A DNA stretch of 64,000 nt from Marinilactibacillus psychrotolerans (GTDB lineage Bacteria; Bacillota; Bacilli; Lactobacillales; Carnobacteriaceae_A). The translations under genes were made by a program, and so were the position numbers. The stretch's first letter is position 1; each line of letters opens with the position of its first letter. The notes below the pieces were generated by a model. It ran no database searches and was not told where the DNA came from. It worked only from the letters and a program-made list of their open reading frames with translations. This document shows, one piece after another, positions 26,578 through 36,254 of the stretch. The stretch spans positions 22,204-86,203 of the forward strand of contig NZ_FMZD01000012.1 in the NCBI RefSeq assembly GCF_900101525.1, given 5' to 3'.

Positions 26578-26607
26578 ATTGTAAGGGGGTTATATAAGCG
26601 TTTACAA
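26578..26607 (-). promoter_or_regulatory. glvC promoter with overlapping cre box
   Basis: On the minus strand: TTGTAA (26607-26602), 18-base spacer, TACAAT (26583-26578). The sequence TGTAAACGCTTATA (26606-26593) matches the CcpA cre consensus TGNAANCGNWNNCA with one mismatch and overlaps the -35, as expected for catabolite repression. Confidence 0.7.
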
Positions 26608-26619
26608 GAGAGAGTTGCC

Positions 26620-26660
26620 TTGTACACTTTTGTTCTTAACGTACACAAATCAGTGTACAA
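26620..26660. promoter_or_regulatory. inverted repeat upstream of glvC, possible GlvR site
   Basis: TTGTACACT (26620-26628) and AGTGTACAA (26652-26660) are perfect reverse complements 23 bases apart, with further GTACAC in between. Lying just upstream of the glvC -35, this could be the site of the GlvR-like activator. It also lies near the divergent aldo/keto reductase promoter. Confidence 0.45.
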
Positions 26661-26677
26661 ATTACATTATGTTTATT

Positions 26678-26706
26678 TTGATTTTTTTAAAAATATCTGG
26701 CATTAT
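26678..26706 (+). promoter_or_regulatory. promoter of the aldo/keto reductase gene
   Basis: TTGATT (26678-26683), 17-base spacer, CATTAT (26701-26706), then CGGAGG before the ATG at 26737. Confidence 0.55.
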
Positions 26707-26736
26707 TAAGAAAAATGAGAAAACGGAGGCCGAAAT

Positions 26737-27708
26737 ATGGAATATAGACAATTAGGAAACAGCGGGTTAAAAGTTTCAGAGATTGCTTTAGGCAGCTGGT
26801 TGACCTATGGAAAAACTGTAGAAGATACGACAGCAGAAGATTGTATTCGATTAGCTTATGAGAAAGGGATCAATTTTTTCGATACAGCGAATGTTTATGA
26901 ACAAGGACAAGCGGAAAAAGTACTGGGTAAAGTTTTAAAAGAATATGATAGAGATAAGGTTGTAGTTGCTACTAAAGTATATTTCCCTATGGGTGACGGG
27001 CCCAATGATAGAGGACTATCAAGAAAGCATATCATTGAACAGTGTGATAGAAGTTTACAACGACTAGGAATGGACTATGTAGATCTTTATCAGTGTCATC
27101 GATTTGATCCTACAGTACCTTTAGAAGAAACGATTATGGCACTGGAAGATTTAGTTAAACAAGGTAAAGTGCTTTATACCGGAGTAAGTGAATGGTCTGC
27201 AGCCCAAATTGAAAAAGCACAGGGCATTATACAGCATCGAGGCTATCATAAAATGGTTTCCAACCAGCCTGTATACAATTTGCTGCAACGATATATTGAA
27301 AAAGAAGTTTTACCAGTTTCTGAATCCCACGGTATGGGACAGATCGTGTTTTCTCCATTAGCCCAAGGTGTTTTAACAGGTAAGTATAAACCAAATGCTG
27401 AAATTCCAAAAGATTCTAGAGCAGCAAACAAAGAAATTGGGCGATTTGTTGACCGCTATATGGATAACGAAACACTGGAAGCTGTTCAAAAGATTGATTC
27501 GATTGCAGATCAGCTTGATTTAAGCTTAGTACAATTATCTCTAGCTTGGATACTACGTCAGCCTGGTGTTTCTTCAGCTATCATCGGAGCCAGCAAACCT
27601 TCACAAATCGAAGAGAATGTGCAAGCATCCGGCATTAAGCTATCGCAAGATGTACTGGATGAAATAGATAAGGTGTTAGAAGAGATTGCACATATCAGAA
27701 AAAGATAA
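26737..27708 (+). CDS. aldo/keto reductase
   Basis: 323 residues, TIM-barrel NADPH-dependent oxidoreductase of the Kv-beta/YghZ-like branch. Signatures: EYRQLGNSGLKVSEIALGSW at the N-terminus, the catalytic Asp-Tyr in FFDTANVYEQGQAE near 47-60, Lys in VVATKVYFPMG near 78, His in YQCHRFDP near 117, and the cofactor-binding SSAIIGASKPSQIEENV near 283. Start with GGAGG 8 bases upstream. It is divergent from the glvC gene and has its own promoter and terminator. Likely cytosolic reduction of aldehydes, ketones or sugars; substrate not inferable. Confidence 0.92.
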   Translation: MEYRQLGNSGLKVSEIALGSWLTYGKTVEDTTAEDCIRLAYEKGINFFDTANVYEQGQAEKVLGKVLKEYDRDKVVVATKVYFPMGDGPNDRGLSRKHIIEQCDRSLQRLGMDYVDLYQCHRFDPTVPLEETIMALEDLVKQGKVLYTGVSEWSAAQIEKAQGIIQHRGYHKMVSNQPVYNLLQRYIEKEVLPVSESHGMGQIVFSPLAQGVLTGKYKPNAEIPKDSRAANKEIGRFVDRYMDNETLEAVQKIDSIADQLDLSLVQLSLAWILRQPGVSSAIIGASKPSQIEENVQASGIKLSQDVLDEIDKVLEEIAHIRKR

Positions 27709-27770
27709 AGTATAAGGATATAATGTATTATTGACAGTTATTAAGATTCATTATAAGCAATAAAGACGGA

Positions 27771-27806
27771 AAACCCTAATCGAAAATCGATTAGGGATTT
27801 TTTTTC
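27771..27806 (+). terminator. terminator after the aldo/keto reductase gene
   Basis: Perfect 10-base stem CCCTAATCGA (27774-27783) / TCGATTAGGG (27787-27796), then a long T run. Confidence 0.93.
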
Positions 27807-28053
27807 GAAAAAATAAAATATTTATTACTTCGTTATGGATATATACCTAACCAATTAAGCAATAAGGTGCATTTTTAATAGGTGTTTTTTCTGTTTTTTT
27901 GTATATCAATGCACTATTTATTATAAAAATTTAAAAATATATTTGGTTTATGTAATGAAATATCTGGAAAAGTTATAGTAAACGCTTGCACAAGTTTAAA
28001 TGAGATGGTATATTGAATTGCAAAGGTACGTACGAATTAAAAGGAGGCAATAA
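27807..28053 (+). promoter_or_regulatory. promoter region of the first GH51 gene: cre box, SigA promoter, AraR box
   Basis: No gene in this stretch. Promoter TTGCAC (27986-27991), 17-base spacer, TATATT (28009-28014) with an extended TGG before the -10. Cre box AGTAAACGCTTGCA (27977-27990) matches the consensus at all but the first fixed base and overlaps the -35. AraR box AAAGGTACGTACGAAT (28022-28037) lies at the transcription start. The consensus for Bacillus AraR is ATTTGTACGTACAAAT. The arrangement predicts repression by AraR without arabinose and by CcpA with glucose. AAAAGGAGG follows at 28039. Confidence 0.85.
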
Positions 28054-29553
<1,500 letters not shown>

Positions 29554-29558
29554 CGTAA

Positions 29559-29699
29559 TCTTATCTTTTCAAAGTTGATGAAAATGAGTTTAGTAGAATT
29601 TTTATTGAAAGTCAAATGAACGGTACAGTTTTGCGTATTGAGAAGGTAACTAACTGGGCTCAAAAATATGGAAATTATAGTAGCTTTCCTCTTAAATAG
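29559..29699 (+). pseudogene. possible gene remnant, 46 codons without a start
   Basis: Between stop codons at 29556 and 29697 there is a frame with a protein-like composition (ending VTNWAQKYGNYSSFPLK) but no start codon near its beginning and no ribosome binding site. It may be the decayed 3' end of a gene lost between the GH51 gene and the transporter operon. I do not recognise the family. It may also be chance. Confidence 0.3.
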
Positions 29700-29769
29700 A
29701 TTGAATTTATTATTAAAGAATAAATGGAAATTTCTTTACTTCTTAAATCACAAAAGATTATAAAGAATA

Positions 29770-29899
29770 TTACACGTACGTATCGATCATGATATAGTAT
29801 ATTCAAATTAAACGTACGTACTAATGGTTGGTTCTAAGATTTGAGTTTTTGAAGGAAAGAAAAATAAGTATTAATTATTTCGAAAAGTAAGCGAAATCC
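29770..29899 (+). promoter_or_regulatory. promoter of the arabino-oligosaccharide transporter operon: two AraR boxes and a cre-like site
   Basis: Promoter TTACAC (29770-29775), 17-base spacer, TATAGT (29793-29798). AraR box 1 ACACGTACGTATCGAT (29772-29787) overlaps the -35. AraR box 2 AAACGTACGTACTAAT (29810-29825) lies just after the start of transcription, 38 bases further on. A cre-like site AGTAAGCGAAATCC (29886-29899, two mismatches) lies in the long untranslated leader. Paired boxes on both sides of the start are typical of cooperative AraR repression in Bacillus. The leader is about 200 bases, longer than usual; no riboswitch is recognisable. Confidence 0.8.
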
Positions 29900-30007
29900 T
29901 TTTTTGTCGAATGTTGATTCGAATTAGTAAATGTTTTTTTAACCAAATTTACGAACAAATTTTTTGGGATGTTTTACAAGTACATTTAAAAAATCAGGAG
30001 GTTTAAC

Positions 30008-31270
30008 ATGAATTCAATCAAAAAAATAATTTTAGGTACAGCTTCACTCTCATTAGGATTAATTGCTGGATGTGGGAATGATGATGAAATTGTTATGTGG
30101 ACACCCCTTACCGGGGAAGATGGACAAGTAATGGATCAAATGATAGAAGAATATAATAGTACAGACCCGGAATTTCCAGTGTCACATGTCGTTACTCCCG
30201 ATCTGTATACACAAATTTATACAGTAATGAACACAGGAGAAGGAACTCCAGATTTGTCCATTATTCATGCAGATAGAGTTCAAGGGTTTGTGGAATTAGA
30301 TATGGTAGAGCCCATGGATGATTTAATGAATACCCATGATAAACTAAATAGTGATAATTATATCGAACAAGCTTGGGATGCCGGGACAGTAGGAGATACT
30401 CAGTATACAATACCATTAGATATTCATTCGAATGTTCTATACTATAACAAAGATTTATTGGCAAAATATGATGCTGAAAAATTCTTAGATGATAATGTAG
30501 TGACTTTTGATGAAATCATGTCATTACAAGGGAAACTTGACGAAGGACAATATGCGATTAACAATTCATTGATTTCTTGGGTACTTCTTGCTGAAACTGT
30601 AAATTTAGGTGGAAATATTAGTGATGAGGATGGGAATCCTACAATTGATACTCCAGAGATGCATGAAGCAATGGAAGCGATTGTTGAAGTTGAAAAAGCC
30701 GGACTGATGACGCCCAATGGCGAAGATGGATTTGCAATGTTCCAAGGAGAAACGGTTCTATTTTCTTCAGACGGAACTTGGTCATCGTTGGCACATGACA
30801 TGGTGGAAGATTTAAATTATGGAATGACTAATATTTATGCATTCGATAATGAAACTTTTCATAATCGTGGTTCTTCACATTTATTTTCAATGTTAAAAAA
30901 TGAGGAACGGTCAGATGAAAAAGAAGAAGGTATTGCAGATTTCTTAACTTGGATAAATGAAAATTCGATTACTTGGGCTAATGCTGGACAAATAGTAGCT
31001 AGTAGAGAAGTATATGAATCAGATGAATTCAAAGAATATCCACAATCATTTTTCACAAGTTCGCAAGAAGAATTAGATTCATTATTGATTTTTGATTACG
31101 AATATTATGGCTATGTAGAAGCAGCTATTAACTTGTATATTAATGATATGTTATATGGAAACATTTCTATTGAAGAGGGCTTGGCCAATGCTCAAAATGA
31201 AGTTGAAGATCTAGTGGCACAAGGTCATGGAGCAGATATAAATATTGAAGCAGAAGAAGACGCTGAATAA
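30008..31270 (+). CDS. arabino-oligosaccharide ABC transporter substrate-binding lipoprotein, AraN-like
   Basis: 420 residues. A lipoprotein signal peptide covers residues 1-21 with lipobox LIAGC (Cys 22), so the mature protein is tethered outside the membrane. The rest is a family 1 sugar-binding protein: EIVMWTPLTGEDGQVMDQ near 28, a hinge region around FSSDGTWSSLAHDM near 251, and an acidic C-terminus ending EAEEDAE. Good AGGAGG before ATG. First gene of an operon with two permeases and three glycosidases, so the cargo is probably alpha-1,5-arabino-oligosaccharides as for Bacillus AraNPQ. A hairpin after the gene may keep its mRNA level above that of the permeases. Confidence 0.9.
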   Translation: MNSIKKIILGTASLSLGLIAGCGNDDEIVMWTPLTGEDGQVMDQMIEEYNSTDPEFPVSHVVTPDLYTQIYTVMNTGEGTPDLSIIHADRVQGFVELDMVEPMDDLMNTHDKLNSDNYIEQAWDAGTVGDTQYTIPLDIHSNVLYYNKDLLAKYDAEKFLDDNVVTFDEIMSLQGKLDEGQYAINNSLISWVLLAETVNLGGNISDEDGNPTIDTPEMHEAMEAIVEVEKAGLMTPNGEDGFAMFQGETVLFSSDGTWSSLAHDMVEDLNYGMTNIYAFDNETFHNRGSSHLFSMLKNEERSDEKEEGIADFLTWINENSITWANAGQIVASREVYESDEFKEYPQSFFTSSQEELDSLLIFDYEYYGYVEAAINLYINDMLYGNISIEEGLANAQNEVEDLVAQGHGADINIEAEEDAE

Positions 31271-31294
31271 CGGTTTAACTTAATTAATTAAGGT

Positions 31295-31336
31295 AAAAGC
31301 GAGATTCTAAATAATAATGGGAGCTCGCTTTTTTCT
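31295..31336 (+). terminator. intra-operon hairpin/terminator after the binding-protein gene
   Basis: AAAAGCGAG (31295-31303) and CTCGCTTTT (31324-31332) with further T. It lies between the binding-protein gene and the permeases. It is probably a partial terminator that gives more binding protein than permease. Confidence 0.7.
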
Positions 31337-31360
31337 TTTTAAGGTTGAAAGGAGAAAAAA

Positions 31361-32278
31361 ATGGAAAATTCATTTGATAACGATAATACTCAACATAAGA
31401 ACAGAAAAGGAATCAAATTTAAACAGTGGGTTTTTATTGGGCCACATTTTATTTTCTTTGTAGTATTTATTCTATTTCCAATGATTTATGGTTTTTATGC
31501 TTCATTTACTAAATGGAATTTAATTGGTTCTCCTAGTTGGGTTGGCTTAGAAAATTATGAAGCTATTTTAATGGATCCAACATCATCTTTTTACAGTCAA
31601 TTTAGAAATGGATTGGTGAATACTTTAATATTTGTTGCTGGAACTGTTCCCCTTCAAGTCATTATTCCATTGGTTTTAGCAGTTATGTTGCAACATAAAG
31701 GTGTAAAAGGAAAAGGTTTCTTTCAAGCAATATTTTATATACCAGGTCTAATATCTGTTACTGCAGCAGCACTAGTCTGGTTACTTATATTCAACCCTCG
31801 TTTAGGGCCTGTAAATAATCTTTTAGGTTCTAATGTTACCTGGGCGGTTAATCAACCTTATGCATGGATTATTATATTCATGATGACTTTATGGGGAGCA
31901 ATTGGTGGGAATATGGTAATCTATAGATCAGCTATGAGTGGAATTTCGAATGATTTATATGAAGCTGCTGAAATTGATGGAGCTACTAGTTTTGTGAAGT
32001 TTTTCAAAATTACATTACCTACTATTAAATTTCCACTATTATATACAATAGTTATGTCTACAGCAGCTGCATTCAATGTATATGCTCAACCATTAATGGT
32101 TACAAGTGGAGGTCCAGAGCAATCTACTTTCGTATTAATGATGTATATAAGAAACTTAGCTTTTGGTCAAGGGCAATCAGTTGCCGGAATGGCTGCAGCC
32201 ATGTCCATATTATTAGGAATAGTTATTGTAATTATTGCAGCATTTCAATTTAGATTAATGTATCGAAGCTCAAAATAG
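31361..32278 (+). CDS. sugar ABC transporter permease, AraP-like
   Basis: 305 residues, six membrane helices (near 29-52, 90-112, 126-146, 170-190, 224-246 and 277-297). The EAA loop, which docks the ATPase, is YEAAEIDGATSFVKFFKITLP near 200-220. Start ATG with AAAGGAGAAAAA upstream. With the next gene it forms the heterodimeric channel of an MalFG-type importer. No ATPase gene is present in the locus, as in Bacillus where the shared ATPase MsmX serves AraNPQ. Confidence 0.92.
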   Translation: MENSFDNDNTQHKNRKGIKFKQWVFIGPHFIFFVVFILFPMIYGFYASFTKWNLIGSPSWVGLENYEAILMDPTSSFYSQFRNGLVNTLIFVAGTVPLQVIIPLVLAVMLQHKGVKGKGFFQAIFYIPGLISVTAAALVWLLIFNPRLGPVNNLLGSNVTWAVNQPYAWIIIFMMTLWGAIGGNMVIYRSAMSGISNDLYEAAEIDGATSFVKFFKITLPTIKFPLLYTIVMSTAAAFNVYAQPLMVTSGGPEQSTFVLMMYIRNLAFGQGQSVAGMAAAMSILLGIVIVIIAAFQFRLMYRSSK

Positions 32279-32293
32279 AAAGGGGAAAAACAA

Positions 32294-33145
32294 ATGGCAA
32301 AATCAAGATCTTTTCGTTTAACAAAATGGGCCTGCTATATTTTACTGACAATTATGGCAGCCATTTGGTTATTACCAGTTATATATGCTTTAACCACTTC
32401 ATTTAAATCGCAATCTGATGTTATGCAAACAGGGTTTAGGCTTTTACCGGCTTCATGGATAATGGATAATTATGTAAGAGTTCTATCAAATACTTCTAGT
32501 GCGCCAATTGTTAGGTGGTTTTTTAATTCACTTTTTATTTCTACTACACATACATTATTAATGATGGTATTTGTTTCATTAGCTGCTTTTGGATATGCGA
32601 GAATGGATTTTAAATATAGAGATACAATGTTTTTTACTATACTCGCTATATCTATGTTCCCTGCAGTTGTCAATATTATTCCGAATTATATGATTGTTCA
32701 TAAATTAGGATGGGTAAATACACCATTAGCCGTCATTATGCCTGGGTTAGGAGGAGTAGGAAATGTATTCCTAGTAAGACAATTTATGCAAGGATTACCG
32801 AAATCTTACGATGAATCTGCTCGAATGGATGGTGCAAATGACTTCACAATTTATTTTAAAATTATTCTCCCTTTAATTAAACCAGTATTAATTGTAACTT
32901 CCATCTTCTCATTTACTGGTTCTTGGAATGATTTTCTATGGCCGACAATTGTTTTAAACAATGTTGATCAGCTGACTATAACCGCAGGACTACAATTATT
33001 ACAAGATATTTATGGAAACTATATGGTAATTGGTCAGTTAATGGCATCTGCGTTCTTAGCTATGATTCCAACATCATTATTATTTATTTTTGCACAAAAA
33101 TACTTTATTGAATCATTAAACTTGAATACGGGAATTAAGGGATAA
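32294..33145 (+). CDS. sugar ABC transporter permease, AraQ-like
   Basis: 283 residues, six membrane helices. EAA loop YDESARMDGANDFTIYFKIILPLIKP near 178-203 and the typical MalG-type start RLTKWACYILLTIMAAIWLLPVIYALTTSFKS. AAAGGGGAAAA before ATG, 15 bases after the first permease. It completes the transmembrane part of the arabino-oligosaccharide importer. Confidence 0.92.
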   Translation: MAKSRSFRLTKWACYILLTIMAAIWLLPVIYALTTSFKSQSDVMQTGFRLLPASWIMDNYVRVLSNTSSAPIVRWFFNSLFISTTHTLLMMVFVSLAAFGYARMDFKYRDTMFFTILAISMFPAVVNIIPNYMIVHKLGWVNTPLAVIMPGLGGVGNVFLVRQFMQGLPKSYDESARMDGANDFTIYFKIILPLIKPVLIVTSIFSFTGSWNDFLWPTIVLNNVDQLTITAGLQLLQDIYGNYMVIGQLMASAFLAMIPTSLLFIFAQKYFIESLNLNTGIKG

Positions 33146-33165
33146 TTTACAGGAGGAATTTTATT

Positions 33166-33597
33166 ATGGAAAGAAAAACAGAGAGAAGAATTATAGTAGC
33201 TGCTTCACTATGGCATTTTATTAATGCTATGTTGACCATATTTGTTTTTGGACTTTGGTTTAAGAACAATGGAGACTTTGCCATAATGGAATTATATCCT
33301 GAATTAGCCGGAGGTAGCTCAAGTTTCGTTGATATATTGTATACAGTGCTATCAAGCTATGGAGTTATCCTTATACTAATCGGTATAGCAAACATTTATT
33401 GTCTAAGATACCTTAAAGATAACGAAATAAATAGGAAGTGGCAATTATGGATATTAGTTTTATGTTTAGGATCATTTTTTACTATCGATATTATTAGTTC
33501 GTTATTTTATATGATTGTCTTGGTTACGTACACTTCTAAAAATAAAGCAATACGATACAAATTGGAAAAAAATGAATTTATTAGATCGTCAATTTAA
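33166..33597 (+). CDS. small four-helix membrane protein in the arabinan operon, unknown function
   Basis: 143 residues with an AGGAGG site. Four hydrophobic helices: near 10-30, 58-80, 92-112 and 114-128, with charged ends. No motif of a known transporter, enzyme or lipid-modifying protein. It sits between the importer permeases and the glycosidase genes with gaps of only 20 and 11 bases, so it is transcribed with them. It may help the importer or the anchored arabinanase in the membrane, but this is only a guess from position. Confidence 0.8.
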   Translation: MERKTERRIIVAASLWHFINAMLTIFVFGLWFKNNGDFAIMELYPELAGGSSSFVDILYTVLSSYGVILILIGIANIYCLRYLKDNEINRKWQLWILVLCLGSFFTIDIISSLFYMIVLVTYTSKNKAIRYKLEKNEFIRSSI

Positions 33598-33608
33598 GGA
33601 GGGAAATT

Positions 33609-34574
33609 TTGTTGGATATAATAAACTATAATAATCCTATCGTTATAGAAAGAGCAGATCCTTGGGTATATAAACATACAGATGGATACTATTATTTCAC
33701 TGGTTCTGTACCTGGTTATCAAGAAATAGAAGTTAGAAGAGCTAAATCATTGAATGAATTGGAAAATGGAGAAATTTCAACTGTCTGGAATGCTCACGAT
33801 GAAGGAGAAATGAGTCAGTTGATCTGGGCACCTGAGATTCACTTCATTGATGGAGCTTGGTACATCTATTTTGCTGCTGCCCAGTCAGATCAACCAAAAA
33901 ATAATATATTTCAACATCGTATGTATGTAATTGAATGTAAAGACGAGAATCCCTTAACGGGAAAATGGGTTGAAAAAGGCCAAGTTAAAACCCATATTGA
34001 CAGCTTTTGTTTGGATGCTACTACATTTACACATAACCAGGAACTATATTATGTCTGGGCCCAAAAAGATCCCGCAATTCCTGGTAATTCTAATCTCTAT
34101 ATATCTAAAATGAAAAATCCTTGGACACTTAAAGGGCATACCACCTTATTAACGATTCCAGAATATGATTGGGAAAAAATAGGGTTCTTAGTAAATGAAG
34201 GACCGGCAGTAATAAAGCGTAACGGAAAAATATTTATCACCTATTCGGCTAGTGCTACCGATGAAAACTATGCAATGGGATTACTCTCTGCAAACGAAGA
34301 TAGTGATTTATTGAATGGTTATTCATGGGAAAAATCTAAAGAACCTGTATTTGTTTCCTCTGAAGAAAATAGTTTGTTTGGTCCTGGACATAACTCTTTT
34401 ACTAAGTCTGAAGATGAAAAACATGATGTTTTGATATACCATGCAAGACCGGAAAAAAATAAAGAAGGGGATCCATTAGATAATCCGAACCGACATGCGA
34501 ATGCACAAATCTTTGATTGGGACGAATTTGGATACCCTGACTTTGGGGTACCTGGAGAATCTGTTTTTAATTAA
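33609..34574 (+). CDS. GH43 family glycosidase, probable exo-acting alpha-L-arabinofuranosidase
   Basis: 321 residues, five-bladed beta-propeller GH43. Catalytic triad: base Asp in ERADPWVYKH near 16, pKa-modulating Asp in FCLDATTF near 136 and acid Glu in LVNEGPAVIK near 197. GPGHNSFT near 258 is the usual histidine region. There is no signal peptide, so it should act in the cytosol on imported oligosaccharides. Start is TTG at 33609 (a second TTG follows directly) 5-8 bases after AAGGAGGG. It lies between importer and endo-arabinanase genes. Exo-arabinofuranosidase is more likely than xylosidase from the context. Confidence 0.85.
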   Translation: MLDIINYNNPIVIERADPWVYKHTDGYYYFTGSVPGYQEIEVRRAKSLNELENGEISTVWNAHDEGEMSQLIWAPEIHFIDGAWYIYFAAAQSDQPKNNIFQHRMYVIECKDENPLTGKWVEKGQVKTHIDSFCLDATTFTHNQELYYVWAQKDPAIPGNSNLYISKMKNPWTLKGHTTLLTIPEYDWEKIGFLVNEGPAVIKRNGKIFITYSASATDENYAMGLLSANEDSDLLNGYSWEKSKEPVFVSSEENSLFGPGHNSFTKSEDEKHDVLIYHARPEKNKEGDPLDNPNRHANAQIFDWDEFGYPDFGVPGESVFN

Positions 34575-34601
34575 TTCATCTAGTAAGAAAGGAATAGTTG
34601 A

Positions 34602-36230
34602 ATGAATAAAAAAAGACTCATTATAACTGGACTCTTATTTATTCTTATTTTGATAATTGGAGTGAGTGGATTTATGGTTTATTCAAGTGGAATCAGACCT
34701 CCTGAAGCTAGAAACTGGACGACTCAGCAGAAAGAAAGAGTATCCGTACATGATCCTGCTGTACGATCTGTTATAGATGAAAATGATGAAGAAACCTTTT
34801 ATATTTTTGGATCTCATGTTGCACAAGCTAAAACTAAAGATTTCTTGACTTGGGAAGTACCACAAATGACTGAATATGAGAATATGGAAGATAATCTGAT
34901 ATTTGGTAATACAGATGAAAACCTGAAAGAAACATTTGAATGGGCCGGTCATGATGATGCTGATTCAAAGGGCCGTTACAATCTTTGGGCCCCAGATGTT
35001 ATTTGGAATGAAGATTTTAAATGGGATAATGGAGATACAGGAGCTTACTTGATGTATTATTCATCAAGTTCTACCTGGAGACGCTCAGCAATTGTATTGA
35101 TGGCTTCTCAAGGCATAGAGGGCCCCTATGCTTATGTTGATACAGTTATGTATTCTGGATTCAGTTCAGAAGATTCTACAGATGGAAGTGACCGAAACAT
35201 TCATTACGAGGGAACTCATTTGCCAGAATTGATTGAAAATGGCACCATTTCTGGATTCAATGAAAAATGGGTGCGATTAAGTGGTAAAGAATATAATACC
35301 GACTATGCGCCAAATGCAATTGATCCGGCACCGTTTTATGATGAAAACGGAAAGTTCTGGATGGTTTACGGCTCTTGGTCTGGGGGGATTCATTTACTTG
35401 AACTTGAACCCGAAACTGGTAAGCCTATCTATCCTGGAAAAGATGGAAATACAGAAGATGGAAGAACAATTGATCGTTATTTCGGTATTAAATTATTCGG
35501 TGGGTACCATCAATCTGGAGAAGGTCCCTACATAGTTTATGATGACGAAACAGGTTATTACAATATGTGGGTAACGTATGGTGGGTTGAGTGCTACTGGT
35601 GGATATAACATGAGGTTATTTAGAGCAGAAACTGTTGAAGGTCCATATATAGATGCTAAAGGTAATACAGCTATATTTGAAGCAAGGAGTTCCAATTCAG
35701 ATTACGGAATAAAGCTTCTTGGGAACTATCAATTTATTGGATTGCAAACTGGGTATCGGGCACCAGGGCATAATTCAGCTGTCAAAACAAAAGATGGAAA
35801 CTGGTTTTTAGTATTCCACACTAGATTTGATCAAGGTACTGAAGCGCATGAAGTTAGATTTCATCAGATGATTCATAATAAAGATGGCTGGTTAATTCCT
35901 TTACCATATGAGTATAGAGGAGAGATCTCAGAAATTGACAAGGTCAATAAAGAAGATTTATTTGGAACATTTGAATATGTTAATCATGGAACAGAGAATT
36001 CTACAGAAATGATTGAAACGCTCGAAGTAAAATTTGCTGATGATCAAACAATTACTGGTGCTCTTAATGGTACCTGGGAGCTTGATGAAGAAGGATACTT
36101 AACTGTACAAGCAAATGATACTGTTTACAAAGGTTTTGTGACAGTACAATTAGATGAATTTGATGATACACGCATTGTATTTTCGGCTTTCGGAGATAAT
36201 AATGAAATGATTTGGGGCATTAAACCATAA
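34602..36230 (+). CDS. GH43 endo-alpha-1,5-L-arabinanase, membrane-anchored (Abn2-like)
   Basis: 542 residues. Residues 8-28 (IITGLLFILILIIGVSGFMVY) form an N-terminal signal or anchor helix without a clear cleavage site or lipobox, so the enzyme is probably held at the outer face of the membrane. The GH43 propeller follows: base Asp in VSVHDPAVRSV near 50, Asp in YAPNAIDPAPFYDE near 236 and acid Glu in HQSGEGPYIVYD near 305. A C-terminal beta domain of about 95 residues (from 440) resembles the extra domain of two-domain arabinanases such as Bacillus Abn2. It should cut arabinan into oligomers for the importer of the same operon. Confidence 0.87.
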   Translation: MNKKRLIITGLLFILILIIGVSGFMVYSSGIRPPEARNWTTQQKERVSVHDPAVRSVIDENDEETFYIFGSHVAQAKTKDFLTWEVPQMTEYENMEDNLIFGNTDENLKETFEWAGHDDADSKGRYNLWAPDVIWNEDFKWDNGDTGAYLMYYSSSSTWRRSAIVLMASQGIEGPYAYVDTVMYSGFSSEDSTDGSDRNIHYEGTHLPELIENGTISGFNEKWVRLSGKEYNTDYAPNAIDPAPFYDENGKFWMVYGSWSGGIHLLELEPETGKPIYPGKDGNTEDGRTIDRYFGIKLFGGYHQSGEGPYIVYDDETGYYNMWVTYGGLSATGGYNMRLFRAETVEGPYIDAKGNTAIFEARSSNSDYGIKLLGNYQFIGLQTGYRAPGHNSAVKTKDGNWFLVFHTRFDQGTEAHEVRFHQMIHNKDGWLIPLPYEYRGEISEIDKVNKEDLFGTFEYVNHGTENSTEMIETLEVKFADDQTITGALNGTWELDEEGYLTVQANDTVYKGFVTVQLDEFDDTRIVFSAFGDNNEMIWGIKP

Positions 36231-36254
36231 TAATATATAAAAGGAGTAAAAAGT

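Noticed and set aside
29826..30007. Long leader before the binding-protein gene as a riboswitch or T-box
   Set aside because: No conserved T-box sequence, no anti-terminator/terminator pair and no known aptamer pattern; AraR and cre sites explain the regulation.
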